This document shows positions 1 to 7,326 of a stretch of 33,056 nucleotides of DNA, in pieces. This stretch comes from an uncultured Ignavibacterium sp. GTDB lineage: Bacteria > Bacteroidota > Ignavibacteria > Ignavibacteriales > Ignavibacteriaceae. Below the pieces are notes generated by a model. That model made no database searches and was not told the origin of the DNA. It saw nothing but the letters and a program-made list of their open reading frames with translations. Position numbers and translations under genes: made by a program. The stretch covers positions 1 to 33,056 of the forward strand of contig CAKZLD010000121.1 in assembly GCA_937125135.1 (NCBI GenBank). The letters are read 5' to 3'. Positions within the stretch are counted from its first letter, which is position 1. Each line of letters starts with the position of its first letter.

Positions 1-152
1 TTTTTAATTGATTGCTCAATTTCTGAAATGACAATGAAATTAGAATCTGTCTTCGAACCAGTTTTAAAATTCTGAATAAATTTTTCATTTTGAGCAAAAG
101 TAACTATAGAATAAGCTAACAATAAAATTATATACAAATTCAATCTAATCAT
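1..152 (-). CDS. Exported protein, N-terminal part only
   Basis: An ATG at 152 opens a frame that stays open to the window edge, giving about 50 residues. The protein starts MIRLNLYIILLLAYSIVTFA followed by QNEKF, a clear Sec signal peptide with a likely cleavage after TFA. The remaining residues are polar and belong to no family I can name. A stop codon directly precedes the ATG, so the start is well placed. It follows the FN3 lipoprotein on the same strand after about 50 bases and may be cotranscribed with it. The C-terminal part lies outside the window. Confidence 0.65.
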   Translation of the reverse strand, partial: MIRLNLYIILLLAYSIVTFAQNEKFIQNFKTGSKTDSNFIVISEIEQSIK

Positions 153-204
153 TTAACAACTATAATTACTGTACCGATAATATAAGCACTTATGAAATAA
201 ATTC

Positions 205-1017
205 TTAATTCAATTCTTTCGTCGCTACCAAATTTCTATTTGAAGATAGCTTTTTTCTTTCTTTATTAGGTTTTAACATTGGTTCACCTTCAACAGTCTG
301 ATAAGCCCAATCAAAAACAATTCTATCAGGAGTAATATTTTTAATTCTGATTTTTGCAAAACGATTATTCCACGTCCAAAACACATAAGTTTTTCCAGCT
401 TTAGCGATCTCATCCTTTGAGCTTGACCATCCGTAAGAAGGAGCAAATTGAATGTCGTAAATATCTCGAGTTGGTCCCATGTCTTTAATATCAGTATCGT
501 CATAAACTACCAGATAATAAGTTCCCTGATAGTTTTCAAAAAAGAAATCTGCGTCCTGACTGTTATAAGGCACAACTGAATATTTTGAAAACGAATAGCC
601 AGAATTATTCGGAAATCTTCTATAATCAAAAATACTTTGATTGAATCCTTCAGGTCGGGGAACAGCATAAATTACATCATAACTAAGTTCACTTTCATTT
701 CCATTGTAGTCGTAAGCTGTAACAGCATAATAATACTTTACTCCATTCCTTATTCCATAATCAACAAAATTATTTGTGCCTGATGAACCAATCAGTGTGT
801 ATTTTCCGTTGTATGAATAACTGTAATAAATATTATAACCAGCAACATCACTTTCCGGATTCTTTTTCCAATTTAGAACAACTTTTTGGTCACCATTTAG
901 GACGGTTATATTTTTCGGAGGAGATGGAGGAGTAAAATCCTCATATGGTAAGTTTATGTCACAGGAATAAAATAATGCTGATATTATTAAAAGATAGATG
1001 AATATTCTGTTTTTCAT
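205..1017 (-). CDS. Lipoprotein with a fibronectin type III domain
   Basis: A 270-residue protein with a lipoprotein signal peptide: a hydrophobic segment from residue 4 and a lipid-attachment Cys at residue 19 in ALFYSC. Residues about 30-118 look like one FN3 domain: PPSPPKNITV at the start, VVLNW, then AGYNIYYS, and YYYAVTAYDYNGNES near the end. The remaining 150 residues are rich in aromatic residues and match no family I recognise. It probably sits on a membrane face of the envelope; its function is unknown. A GAGGTG Shine-Dalgarno sequence lies 5 bases before the ATG. It follows pyrC by about 120 bases on the same strand, but nothing ties it functionally to pyrimidine synthesis. Confidence 0.8.
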   Translation of the reverse strand: MKNRIFIYLLIISALFYSCDINLPYEDFTPPSPPKNITVLNGDQKVVLNWKKNPESDVAGYNIYYSYSYNGKYTLIGSSGTNNFVDYGIRNGVKYYYAVTAYDYNGNESELSYDVIYAVPRPEGFNQSIFDYRRFPNNSGYSFSKYSVVPYNSQDADFFFENYQGTYYLVVYDDTDIKDMGPTRDIYDIQFAPSYGWSSSKDEIAKAGKTYVFWTWNNRFAKIRIKNITPDRIVFDWAYQTVEGEPMLKPNKERKKLSSNRNLVATKELN

Positions 1018-1139
1018 AGCACACCTCGTTTTTGCATAGAGTGGGACAAACAGAATGCCAATAAGTTATTAGATTTTAATTATGAAAAAGTAATTTGTCT
1101 TTTAGATGTGTTTATCAAACTAAACAACTTTGAATCAAA

Positions 1140-2429
1140 TTAGGATATGAATTCACCATTCATTAAAATTTTACCATTATTGATGATACCTACAGCTCTG
1201 CCCGTTAATAGTCTTTTGTCAAAAGGTGTGTTTTTTGACTTAGAAACAAATTTATTTTTATTAACTGTCCAAATCTCATCTAAATCTAAGATAGTAAATT
1301 CTGCTTTTTCTCCTACTTTAAATGAGGGAACATTCAAATTTAAAATTTTTCGTGGATTAATAGAGTATTTGAAAATAATTTCATCAACACTTAAAACTTT
1401 TTTGTGAACAAGTTCAGTTAGTGCAAGTCCGATAGAAGTCTCCAATCCAACTATTCCATTTGGAGCATAGTCAAATTCCATTTCCTTTTCTTCAGGAGAA
1501 TGTGGTGCATGATCGGAAGCAATACAATCAATTGTTCCGTCTTTCAATCCTTCCAAAATTTCCTTGATATCTTTTTCAGTTCTTAAAGGTGGATTCATTT
1601 TCAAATTTGTATCATAAGTTTTCAGAGAATCATCTGTCAATGTGAAATGATGAGGTGTAACTTCAGCAGTAACGTTGATATTTTTACTTTTTGCTTCCCT
1701 CACCATTTTAACAGCATTAGCAGAACTGATATGAGCGATATGGACTTTCCCACCAGTATATTGTGCCATTAAAATATCTCTCATAACTATTAAATCCTCC
1801 GAAACCGAGGGTAAAGGATGTAAACCAAATAACGTAGAATTAATTCCCTCATTCATTGAGCCGAAAGAAAGAGATTCATCTTCACAATGCTCAATGATTG
1901 GTAAATTAATCATTTTTGAATATTCTAATGCTCGCTTTAATATAGAAGCTGTTTTAATTGCAACTCCATCATCAGAAAAAGCGACTGCTCCTGATTCTTT
2001 TAATTCAAGCATTGGAGATAAATATTCTCCTTTTCTACCAATTGTCGCAGCAGCAATCGGATAAACATCAACTATATTATTTCTTGATTTATTTTTTATG
2101 AATTCAACAACTTCTGCAGAGTCAATTGCTGGCTCAGTATTAGGCATACAAGCTACTGCTGTGAATCCTCCAAATGCTGCAGCGTTACAACCTGATTCGA
2201 TAGTCTCTTCGTCTTCTCTCCCGGGTTCACGTAAATGCACGTGCATATCAATAAACCCCGGAACAACTAATTTCCCAGATAAATCAATAACCTTAGTCAT
2301 TTTATCATCATAGCTCAAATTCCGACCGAATTCAGCTATCTTATCATTAACTAAAAGTAAATCTATATTTTTTTCAAAAAGATTTTGTTGTGGATTCTGT
2401 GCAGTAAAGTTCTTTAATAAAATTTTCAT
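1140..2429 (-). CDS. pyrC: Dihydroorotase (class I PyrC)
   Basis: Zinc amidohydrolase that cyclises N-carbamoyl-L-aspartate to dihydroorotate, the third step of UMP synthesis in the cytoplasm. The 429 residues fit class I enzymes such as Bacillus PyrC. Visible motifs are the metal-binding HVHLREPG near residue 63, ACMPNTEPA, the HIAHISS strand, TPHHFTLT and the catalytic ASDHAPH near residue 305. The start lies 8 bases after the pyrB stop, so the genes are cotranscribed as pyrR-pyrB-pyrC. Inactive PyrC-like subunits (PyrX) exist in some bacteria, but the intact HxH and SDHAPH motifs argue for an active enzyme. Confidence 0.95.
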   Translation of the reverse strand: MKILLKNFTAQNPQQNLFEKNIDLLLVNDKIAEFGRNLSYDDKMTKVIDLSGKLVVPGFIDMHVHLREPGREDEETIESGCNAAAFGGFTAVACMPNTEPAIDSAEVVEFIKNKSRNNIVDVYPIAAATIGRKGEYLSPMLELKESGAVAFSDDGVAIKTASILKRALEYSKMINLPIIEHCEDESLSFGSMNEGINSTLFGLHPLPSVSEDLIVMRDILMAQYTGGKVHIAHISSANAVKMVREAKSKNINVTAEVTPHHFTLTDDSLKTYDTNLKMNPPLRTEKDIKEILEGLKDGTIDCIASDHAPHSPEEKEMEFDYAPNGIVGLETSIGLALTELVHKKVLSVDEIIFKYSINPRKILNLNVPSFKVGEKAEFTILDLDEIWTVNKNKFVSKSKNTPFDKRLLTGRAVGIINNGKILMNGEFIS

Positions 2430-2437
2430 AATTATTT

Positions 2438-3358
2438 CTAGTTTAATGTTCCTAATAAATATAGAACTGCCATTCTTATCGCAACTCCATTCGTTACTTG
2501 TTGTAAAATAACCTGATATGGTCCATCTGCCACATCAGAGGATAATTCAACTCCTCTATTAATTGGCCCTGGATGAAGAATAAGAATGTCTTTTTTATTT
2601 TTTTCTAATCTTTCTGAAGTAATTCCAAAATATTTTACATATTCTCTTAATGAAGGGAAATATTCTCTTGCCTTTCTTTCTAATTGAATTCTTAAAACAT
2701 TCAGCACATCATTTTCCTGAATAGCTTCATCAATACTATAAATAATGTTTACACCTAAATCTTCAAGTTGTTTCGGAATCATTGTCGATGGACCGCAGAC
2801 AGAAACTTTTGCACCCATTGTCTTTAATGCAAAAATATTGGATAATGCAACTCTGCTATGAGCAATATCTCCAACGATACAAACCTTTAGATTTTCTAAT
2901 TTGCCTACCTTCTCACGAATTGTGTATAAATCTAAAAGTGCTTGTGTTGGATGTTCGTGAACACCATCACCAGCGTTAATTACATTTGAATCACATAGTT
3001 GAGTTAACATCAGAGGAGTTCCAGCGACGGAATGTCGGATAACAATCATATCTACTTTCATTGCTTCAATATTCTTAACTGTATCTTTCAAAGATTCTCC
3101 TTTACTAACACTACTTGTCGAAACGGAAAAATTAACTGCATCGGCTGAGAGTCTTTTTTCAGCTAATTCGAAGGAGATTCTAGTTCGCGTTGAATTTTCA
3201 TAAAAGAGATTGACTACTGTTTTCCCTTGAAGAGTAGGAACTCTTTTTATAGGTCTATCTAGAATTTCTTTAAAGGTATTTGCTGTATCTAAGATAAGTT
3301 GTATATCTTCTTTCGGAACATTTTGCATTCCGAGTAAATGTCTGCTAGATAAAGGCAT
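2438..3358 (-). CDS. pyrB: Aspartate carbamoyltransferase catalytic chain
   Basis: Transfers the carbamoyl group from carbamoyl phosphate to aspartate, the first committed step of pyrimidine synthesis. The 306 residues match the catalytic-chain length. The carbamoyl-phosphate loop STRTR (residues about 55-59), the HPTQALLDLYT segment and the aspartate-binding HPGPINRGVE near residue 263 are all present. No pyrI regulatory chain is in the window, so this may be an unregulated trimer as in Bacillus. The start is supported by GGAG 4 bases upstream. It lies 9 bases after pyrR, in the same operon. Confidence 0.96.
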   Translation of the reverse strand: MPLSSRHLLGMQNVPKEDIQLILDTANTFKEILDRPIKRVPTLQGKTVVNLFYENSTRTRISFELAEKRLSADAVNFSVSTSSVSKGESLKDTVKNIEAMKVDMIVIRHSVAGTPLMLTQLCDSNVINAGDGVHEHPTQALLDLYTIREKVGKLENLKVCIVGDIAHSRVALSNIFALKTMGAKVSVCGPSTMIPKQLEDLGVNIIYSIDEAIQENDVLNVLRIQLERKAREYFPSLREYVKYFGITSERLEKNKKDILILHPGPINRGVELSSDVADGPYQVILQQVTNGVAIRMAVLYLLGTLN

Positions 3359-3367
3359 AAAACTCCA

Positions 3368-3913
3368 TCATTTATTTTCACTTTCAATTAAGTAAATAGC
3401 GTCCTCTCCATCAAACTCTTCAACTTTTAACTTAATTTCTTCATTCAGTGAAGTGGGGATATTCTTCCCAACATAATCTGCACGAATTGGTAACTCTCTA
3501 TGTCCTCTATCAACTAAAATACAAAGTTGAATAGAGCTTGGTCGTCCTAAATCCATAATTGCATTTAATGCTGATCTAACTGTGCGACCGGTATAGAGTA
3601 CATCATCAACAAGAATTACATCTTTTTCGTTGACATCAAAAGTTATATCAGATACTGAAACTTGTGGTTGTTTTATTCTTTTTCTGAAATCATCCCGATA
3701 AAGAGTAACATCAAGAACACCAAGCGGGAGGTCAATTCCCTCAATTGCAATTAATTTATTTCTAAGTCTTTTGGCTAAATACTCACCCCTTGTTCTCATT
3801 CCAATTAAAACTAAGTTATTAGAACCTTTGTTTTTCTCCAGGATTTCGTGAGCAATTCTTGTGAGAATTCTGTCTAAGCCTTCCTTATCAGCTATTTTTG
3901 ATTTTATTTTCAT
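3368..3913 (-). CDS. pyrR: Pyrimidine operon regulator / uracil phosphoribosyltransferase
   Basis: PyrR family protein of 181 residues. In Bacillus, PyrR binds UMP and then a hairpin in pyr mRNA, which favours termination of transcription; it also has uracil phosphoribosyltransferase activity. The phosphoribosyltransferase fold is seen in the N-terminal LTRIAHEILEKNKG segment, GMRTRGEYLAKRL, and the PRPP loop VILVDDVLYTGRTVR near residue 100. It is the first gene of pyrR-pyrB-pyrC. The region just upstream has a hairpin with a U-tract ending at the ATG and a hairpin with a CGGUGA loop, as expected for autoregulation. The only SD-like sequence, GAGG, lies in the 3' arm of that terminator hairpin, 11 bases before the ATG. 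Confidence 0.95.
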   Translation of the reverse strand: MKIKSKIADKEGLDRILTRIAHEILEKNKGSNNLVLIGMRTRGEYLAKRLRNKLIAIEGIDLPLGVLDVTLYRDDFRKRIKQPQVSVSDITFDVNEKDVILVDDVLYTGRTVRSALNAIMDLGRPSSIQLCILVDRGHRELPIRADYVGKNIPTSLNEEIKLKVEEFDGEDAIYLIESENK

Positions 3914-3960
3914 AAAAAAAATAACCTCAAAAAGAAATAAATTTATTCCTTTTTGAGGTT
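3914..3960 (-). terminator. Attenuator-like terminator in the pyrR leader
   Basis: On the minus strand a perfect 12-bp stem, AACCTCAAAAAG with CTTTTTGAGGTT, encloses a 14-base loop. It is followed by A and eight T residues that run straight into the pyrR ATG at 3913. This is the form of an intrinsic terminator, but it lies between the operon leader and its first gene, so it must be conditional if pyrRBC is to be expressed. Its 3' arm also contains GAGG, the only SD-like sequence for pyrR, so it could block translation as well. Confidence 0.8.
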
Positions 3961-3992
3961 CCCAATTTTGTGATTAAATTAATAGCTGTCAT
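3927..3992 (-). CDS. Possible 21-residue leader peptide of the pyr operon
   Basis: A short frame, ATG at 3992 to TGA at 3927, encodes 21 residues starting MTAINLITKLG. An AGAAGGA sequence lies 4 bases upstream of the ATG, a good Shine-Dalgarno match. The frame runs through the 5' arm and loop of the attenuator and stops in its 3' arm, so a translating ribosome would open the hairpin. E. coli pyrBI has a leader peptide overlapping its attenuator in a comparable way. A chance short frame in AT-rich DNA cannot be excluded, and no homologue is known to me. Confidence 0.35.
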   Translation of the reverse strand: MTAINLITKLGTSKRNKFISF

Positions 3993-4002
3993 CTAATCCT
4001 TC

Positions 4003-4020
4003 TCCATCTCACCGAATGGA
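4003..4020 (-). promoter_or_regulatory. PyrR-binding-loop-like RNA hairpin
   Basis: On the minus strand UCCAUU pairs with GAUGGA (five Watson-Crick pairs and a closing U-G) around the hexaloop CGGUGA. The Bacillus PyrR anti-antiterminator hairpins are described by a CNGNGA hexaloop, which this fits exactly. A lower stem of AACCUU (4030-4025) with AAGG(A)UU (4001-3995) can extend it across an internal loop. It lies about 40 bases upstream of the attenuator stem, within the pyrR leader. The exact competing antiterminator pairing was not resolved by eye. Confidence 0.6.
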
Positions 4021-4033
4021 ATTAAAGGTTATT

Positions 4034-4064
4034 AAAAAAGGGAACTTTTTCAGTTCCCTTTTTT
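4034..4064 (-). terminator. Intrinsic terminator after the OmpA-family gene
   Basis: A 13-bp perfect stem, AAAAAAGGGAACT with AGTTCCCTTTTTT, has a 5-base loop and ends in TTTTTT on the minus strand. It begins about 10 bases after the stop of the OmpA-family gene. The A and T tracts make it look bidirectional, but only minus-strand genes flank it. Confidence 0.85.
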
Positions 4065-4073
4065 GATTAAAAA

Positions 4074-5207
4074 TTATTTAACGTGAAATTCAATTCTTCT
4101 ATTGTAGAATCTTGATTGTTCATCCATTTCTTTGAACAGAAGATTTCTCTTGCCCATACCGACAGTTGTTAATCTTGAAGCATCAACACCTTTAGCAACT
4201 AAGAATTTCTTAACAGCTTCAGCACGTTTAAGTGATAATTGGTCATTATATTTATCTGAACCAATCTGATCTGTATGACCTTGAATTTCAACTCTAACAT
4301 CAGGATTTTTCAATAGAATTTCTGCTGCGTTATTAAGAATTGGATAAGCTTCTGGTCTTAATGTTGCTTTATTAAAGTCAAAGTTTACACCAATAAGAAC
4401 CCATTTGTCAGCAACAGGAGCTTTTCCACTATGTTTTTTAATCAACTCTTCAATTCTTCCGTAATCAACTACAGTTGGTTCGGTTCTATATCTTCTTACG
4501 ATTTCTTCAATTCTATCGTAATCAATATTAGCATTTAAGCCTTCGTACAATTGGCAGTAATTTGAAGGTTCGCCTTTATCAAAGTAATAAAGAAGACCTA
4601 AATCAAATCTCATCCAAGTATCAAAATATCCACCGAGTAAACCATTTCCATAATTATATTTACCGTCAATCTTACTGTTGTCATAAGTCGAATAGGTAAT
4701 TTCCGTTTTTAGTTTCCATTCTTCTCCAATTCTCCACTCAGCTCCAAAACCTAAATTAAACATATAATCAAGAAAGTTCTCATTATTAATTCCAGCGTCA
4801 GCTGCATTTTCAACTTTGAAGTAGCCTAATCCAAAACCAGCTGTAAAGAAAGGAGAAATTGGCTCGCATGGAACAAAATAATACATTAAATCAAAGTCAC
4901 CGGCAATAGTAGTGTTTTTTGCTAACCCAATTGATTTTGGATAATTCTGACCTCTAAAGTAATAATAACCACCTTTAAATCTCATTCCTACATGTTCACT
5001 AAAGTTTTTCTGTATTGATAGAAATCCTCCATATGCAAAATTTTCAGGAACAACCGAAGGATGTGTAGCTATGAGATGCGGATAAGTTGCACCAAACCCA
5101 AATACCCAAGCATCCTTTGTGAGTGCGCCATATTTGGTAGTTTGAGCGAATAAACTTACTGAGAGAATAAAAACTCCCAAAACAACAAGAGAATAGACTT
5201 TTTTCAT
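4074..5207 (-). CDS. OmpA-family outer membrane protein
   Basis: A 377-residue protein with a Sec signal peptide (cleavage probably after residue 21, SLFA/Q). Residues about 30-210 alternate short aromatic-rich strands, as in an 8-stranded barrel. Residues 268-377 form an OmpA C-terminal domain, with NFDFNKATLRP, then GHTDQIGSDKYN and KRAEAVKKFL. Asp313 and Arg328 sit 15 residues apart, like the peptidoglycan-binding pair in E. coli OmpA. It likely anchors the outer membrane to the wall. The linker (227-260) has two similar copies, YDRIEEIVRRY and YGRIEELIKKH. It is monocistronic, with its own promoter candidate and terminator. Confidence 0.9.
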   Translation of the reverse strand: MKKVYSLVVLGVFILSVSLFAQTTKYGALTKDAWVFGFGATYPHLIATHPSVVPENFAYGGFLSIQKNFSEHVGMRFKGGYYYFRGQNYPKSIGLAKNTTIAGDFDLMYYFVPCEPISPFFTAGFGLGYFKVENAADAGINNENFLDYMFNLGFGAEWRIGEEWKLKTEITYSTYDNSKIDGKYNYGNGLLGGYFDTWMRFDLGLLYYFDKGEPSNYCQLYEGLNANIDYDRIEEIVRRYRTEPTVVDYGRIEELIKKHSGKAPVADKWVLIGVNFDFNKATLRPEAYPILNNAAEILLKNPDVRVEIQGHTDQIGSDKYNDQLSLKRAEAVKKFLVAKGVDASRLTTVGMGKRNLLFKEMDEQSRFYNRRIEFHVK

Positions 5208-5250
5208 ATATACCTCTGATATTTATTATTGGATTCGAATTTTGTCATTA

Positions 5251-5282
5251 GAAAAATATGCTTAAGAATTATAAAATCCAAA
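5251..5282 (-). promoter_or_regulatory. Bacteroidota-type promoter for the OmpA-family gene
   Basis: On the minus strand TTTG (5282-5279) is followed after exactly 20 bases by TATTTTTC (5258-5251), which matches the Bacteroidota -7 box TAnnTTTG at all but the last base. The start codon lies 43 bases further on. The spacing is the same as in the candidate at 17798-17829. Confidence 0.5.
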
Positions 5283-5303
5283 TTTTTTTTAATTTTATGT
5301 TAA

Positions 5304-6008
5304 TCAGGTGATTATTGACACTAATTTTATAATAGCAGTCTCGGTTCGGAGTCTGGCTTTAGATAAATTGAAAATTTTATCTTTATTTACAGATTTTAAT
5401 TCCTCTTTTGATAATCCGCCTTCGGGTCCAAAAATAAAAAAATTGTTTTTAACGGGAATTATTAATTCTTTGTTAAACTTTTCATCAGACTCTAAATCAA
5501 ATAAAAAAATCTGCCCTTCAGAACTTACTTTTTTTATTAATTTGTTAAAAGAATCCATAAATTCAAATTTAGGGAGATAAGTTCTGATTGATTGCTTTAA
5601 GGATTCTATCATTATCTTTTTAACTTTTTCTCCATCAAATTTAGTTGGAATTGTCCGTTCTGATTTAAAAAAATAAAATCTTGTAATTCCTAATTCAACA
5701 CATTTTTCAATTAAAAATCTGAATCGATCTTTACTTTTTAATAATGGGATACAAATAACGAGATTTTCAGAAGTATTTGGGATGAAAAACTTTTCTATAA
5801 TTTCAGAAGTTAAAAAGTTGTTTTTAATCTGTGCTATCAGGGTTTTATACAAATTCCCTTTTCCATCAGTTACAAACAAATGATCATTTATTCTTTTCCT
5901 AAAAACATTGAAACAATGGTTGAACTCATCACCTTCTAATTTGATTTCATTACCAACAATTTCTGTTGAATAAAATACTTCTATGTTAGAAAGATGTTCC
6001 AATATCAA
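5304..6008 (-). CDS. rsmE: 16S rRNA m3U1498 methyltransferase RsmE
   Basis: SPOUT-class methyltransferase that methylates N3 of U1498 in 16S rRNA using S-adenosylmethionine. The 234 residues fit the family. The N-terminal PUA-like part shows EFNHCFNVFRKRINDHLFVTDG; the SPOUT part shows IPLLKSKDRFRFLIEKCVELG, the cofactor-loop motif FGPEGGLSKEE near residue 194 and the C-terminal LRTETAI knot segment. The usual VLR after the conserved His is VFR here. Its start overlaps the end of the Omp85-type gene by 23 bases, which implies translational coupling. It is the last gene of the gcvP operon. Confidence 0.92.
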   Translation of the reverse strand: MILEHLSNIEVFYSTEIVGNEIKLEGDEFNHCFNVFRKRINDHLFVTDGKGNLYKTLIAQIKNNFLTSEIIEKFFIPNTSENLVICIPLLKSKDRFRFLIEKCVELGITRFYFFKSERTIPTKFDGEKVKKIMIESLKQSIRTYLPKFEFMDSFNKLIKKVSSEGQIFLFDLESDEKFNKELIIPVKNNFFIFGPEGGLSKEELKSVNKDKIFNLSKARLRTETAIIKLVSIIT

Positions 6009-7278
6009 TTATAAATTCTTTTTGAGATTTTTCATTAAAACCTACTTCAAAACGAATGACATTATATGGCAATAAAAGAAAACTTAACCCTAAACCATAA
6101 CCCGTTAAAGAGCTATTTTTTTTGGAAAAATGTTTAAAAGTAGTTCCATAATCGGCGAATGTTTGTAAATAAACTGCAACCCTGTATGAGAGTAACTGCT
6201 CTGGAATTAGAGGTATAAATGTGAGGTCCAATTGCCTCTCTTTAATTAGAGGATAATATAATTCAGTGCTAAGAATCAACGAGTTCCTGTCTTCAATTCT
6301 TTTAAAGAAATTTCCTCTAATTTTTTCTTCAGTTCCAATCAGAGAATAATCGTAAAGTGGAACTCTGCTTCCAAAAGTTAATCTTGAAGCTGCTCGAAAT
6401 TTTACGAAAAGATTATTAAATAAATTATTGTAATTTCTAAAATCAATTTTCATTGACTGATAATTTACATTATTTAATCCTAAGCCCTTAAGAGTTGAAC
6501 CGAAATAAAAATAGTTTCCCTCTGTTGGAAATTGCAACAAATCTCTATTATCAAACTCATATCCAAAACCTAATTCAGGAATTCGATCAACTCTTTCACT
6601 TCCTAAAATATAATCAGGAATAAACTTCTCAATCTCCAAATATCTAAATGAAATATTGAGAAATAATTTATTAAAAGTATCCAATCTTTTACCAATAAGC
6701 AAAGAAGTAAAAAACTGATTATAGTTAAATTCACTTCCATATTCTAACTCAGCTATTGGACTTAGATTTTTATTTTTTGAAAAAGAGGATGAGAACCTTA
6801 AGAAGTAGCCACTTCCATAGGAGAGATTAGGATTGATGTAAGTGATTCCGAAAGAAGGGTTATAACCAAATGATAATGTCCCATAAATGGTTTCATTCCT
6901 TCCACGAAAATTCTTGTAAATTAAATAAGCTCCATATGATAATTTTTTATAATCTCTTTCTTTTATTTCAACAAATGGTAGAGGAAAAATGTACCAGCTT
7001 TCTTCAACTTCAATTTTAATAATATTAATAGGCTCTTCTCTGAGGTTCTCTACTAAAACTTTATTGAATAATCCGAGACTAAAAATTCTTTCTCTATTAA
7101 ATAACAACTCTTCATTTGTAATAGTATCGCCCAAGCTAAAAGTTAATTCATTTAGTATGACAAAATCTTTTGTAATTTTATTACCTGAGAGAAGAATAGA
7201 ATCAACAACAAAAGTGTCATTTTTATCTAAAGTGAGACTTGAGTTTTGTGAATAAGAAAAGCACGAAAATGTACTCAC
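5986..7278 (-). CDS. Small Omp85-type outer membrane protein (one POTRA plus barrel)
   Basis: The coordinates use the GTG at 7278 (430 residues). Residues about 22-95 resemble a single POTRA domain: VVDSILLSGNKITKDFVI, then LFNRERIFSLGLFNKV. The rest is a surface-antigen (D15) barrel ending in Phe, as expected of an outer-membrane beta-signal. At 430 residues it is much shorter than BamA with five POTRAs. It could be a TamA-like or lineage-specific insertion factor; the substrate is unknown. The GTG start truncates the signal peptide. The open frame continues upstream with a hydrophobic FVLALLVSTF segment, and an ATT at 7308 lies 4 bases after AAAGGTGG, so the true start may be ATT. It follows gcvP closely. 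Confidence 0.82.
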   Translation of the reverse strand: MSTFSCFSYSQNSSLTLDKNDTFVVDSILLSGNKITKDFVILNELTFSLGDTITNEELLFNRERIFSLGLFNKVLVENLREEPINIIKIEVEESWYIFPLPFVEIKERDYKKLSYGAYLIYKNFRGRNETIYGTLSFGYNPSFGITYINPNLSYGSGYFLRFSSSFSKNKNLSPIAELEYGSEFNYNQFFTSLLIGKRLDTFNKLFLNISFRYLEIEKFIPDYILGSERVDRIPELGFGYEFDNRDLLQFPTEGNYFYFGSTLKGLGLNNVNYQSMKIDFRNYNNLFNNLFVKFRAASRLTFGSRVPLYDYSLIGTEEKIRGNFFKRIEDRNSLILSTELYYPLIKERQLDLTFIPLIPEQLLSYRVAVYLQTFADYGTTFKHFSKKNSSLTGYGLGLSFLLLPYNVIRFEVGFNEKSQKEFIIDIGTSF

Positions 7279-7326
7279 TAAAAGTGCTAAAACGAATTCC
7301 CTTAAAATAAAACCACCTTTAAATTT

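Noticed and set aside
273-503. A minus-strand frame of 76 residues
   Set aside because: It lies wholly inside the FN3 lipoprotein gene in another frame and has no signal or family match.
3993-4007. Mini frame MEKD on the minus strand in the pyr leader
   Set aside because: It is four codons long; the SD-like bases inside it better serve the frame starting at 3992.
5268-5273. TATAAT on the minus strand upstream of the OmpA-family gene
   Set aside because: No -35 element is at a normal distance, and the Bacteroidota-type pair at 5251-5282 fits better.
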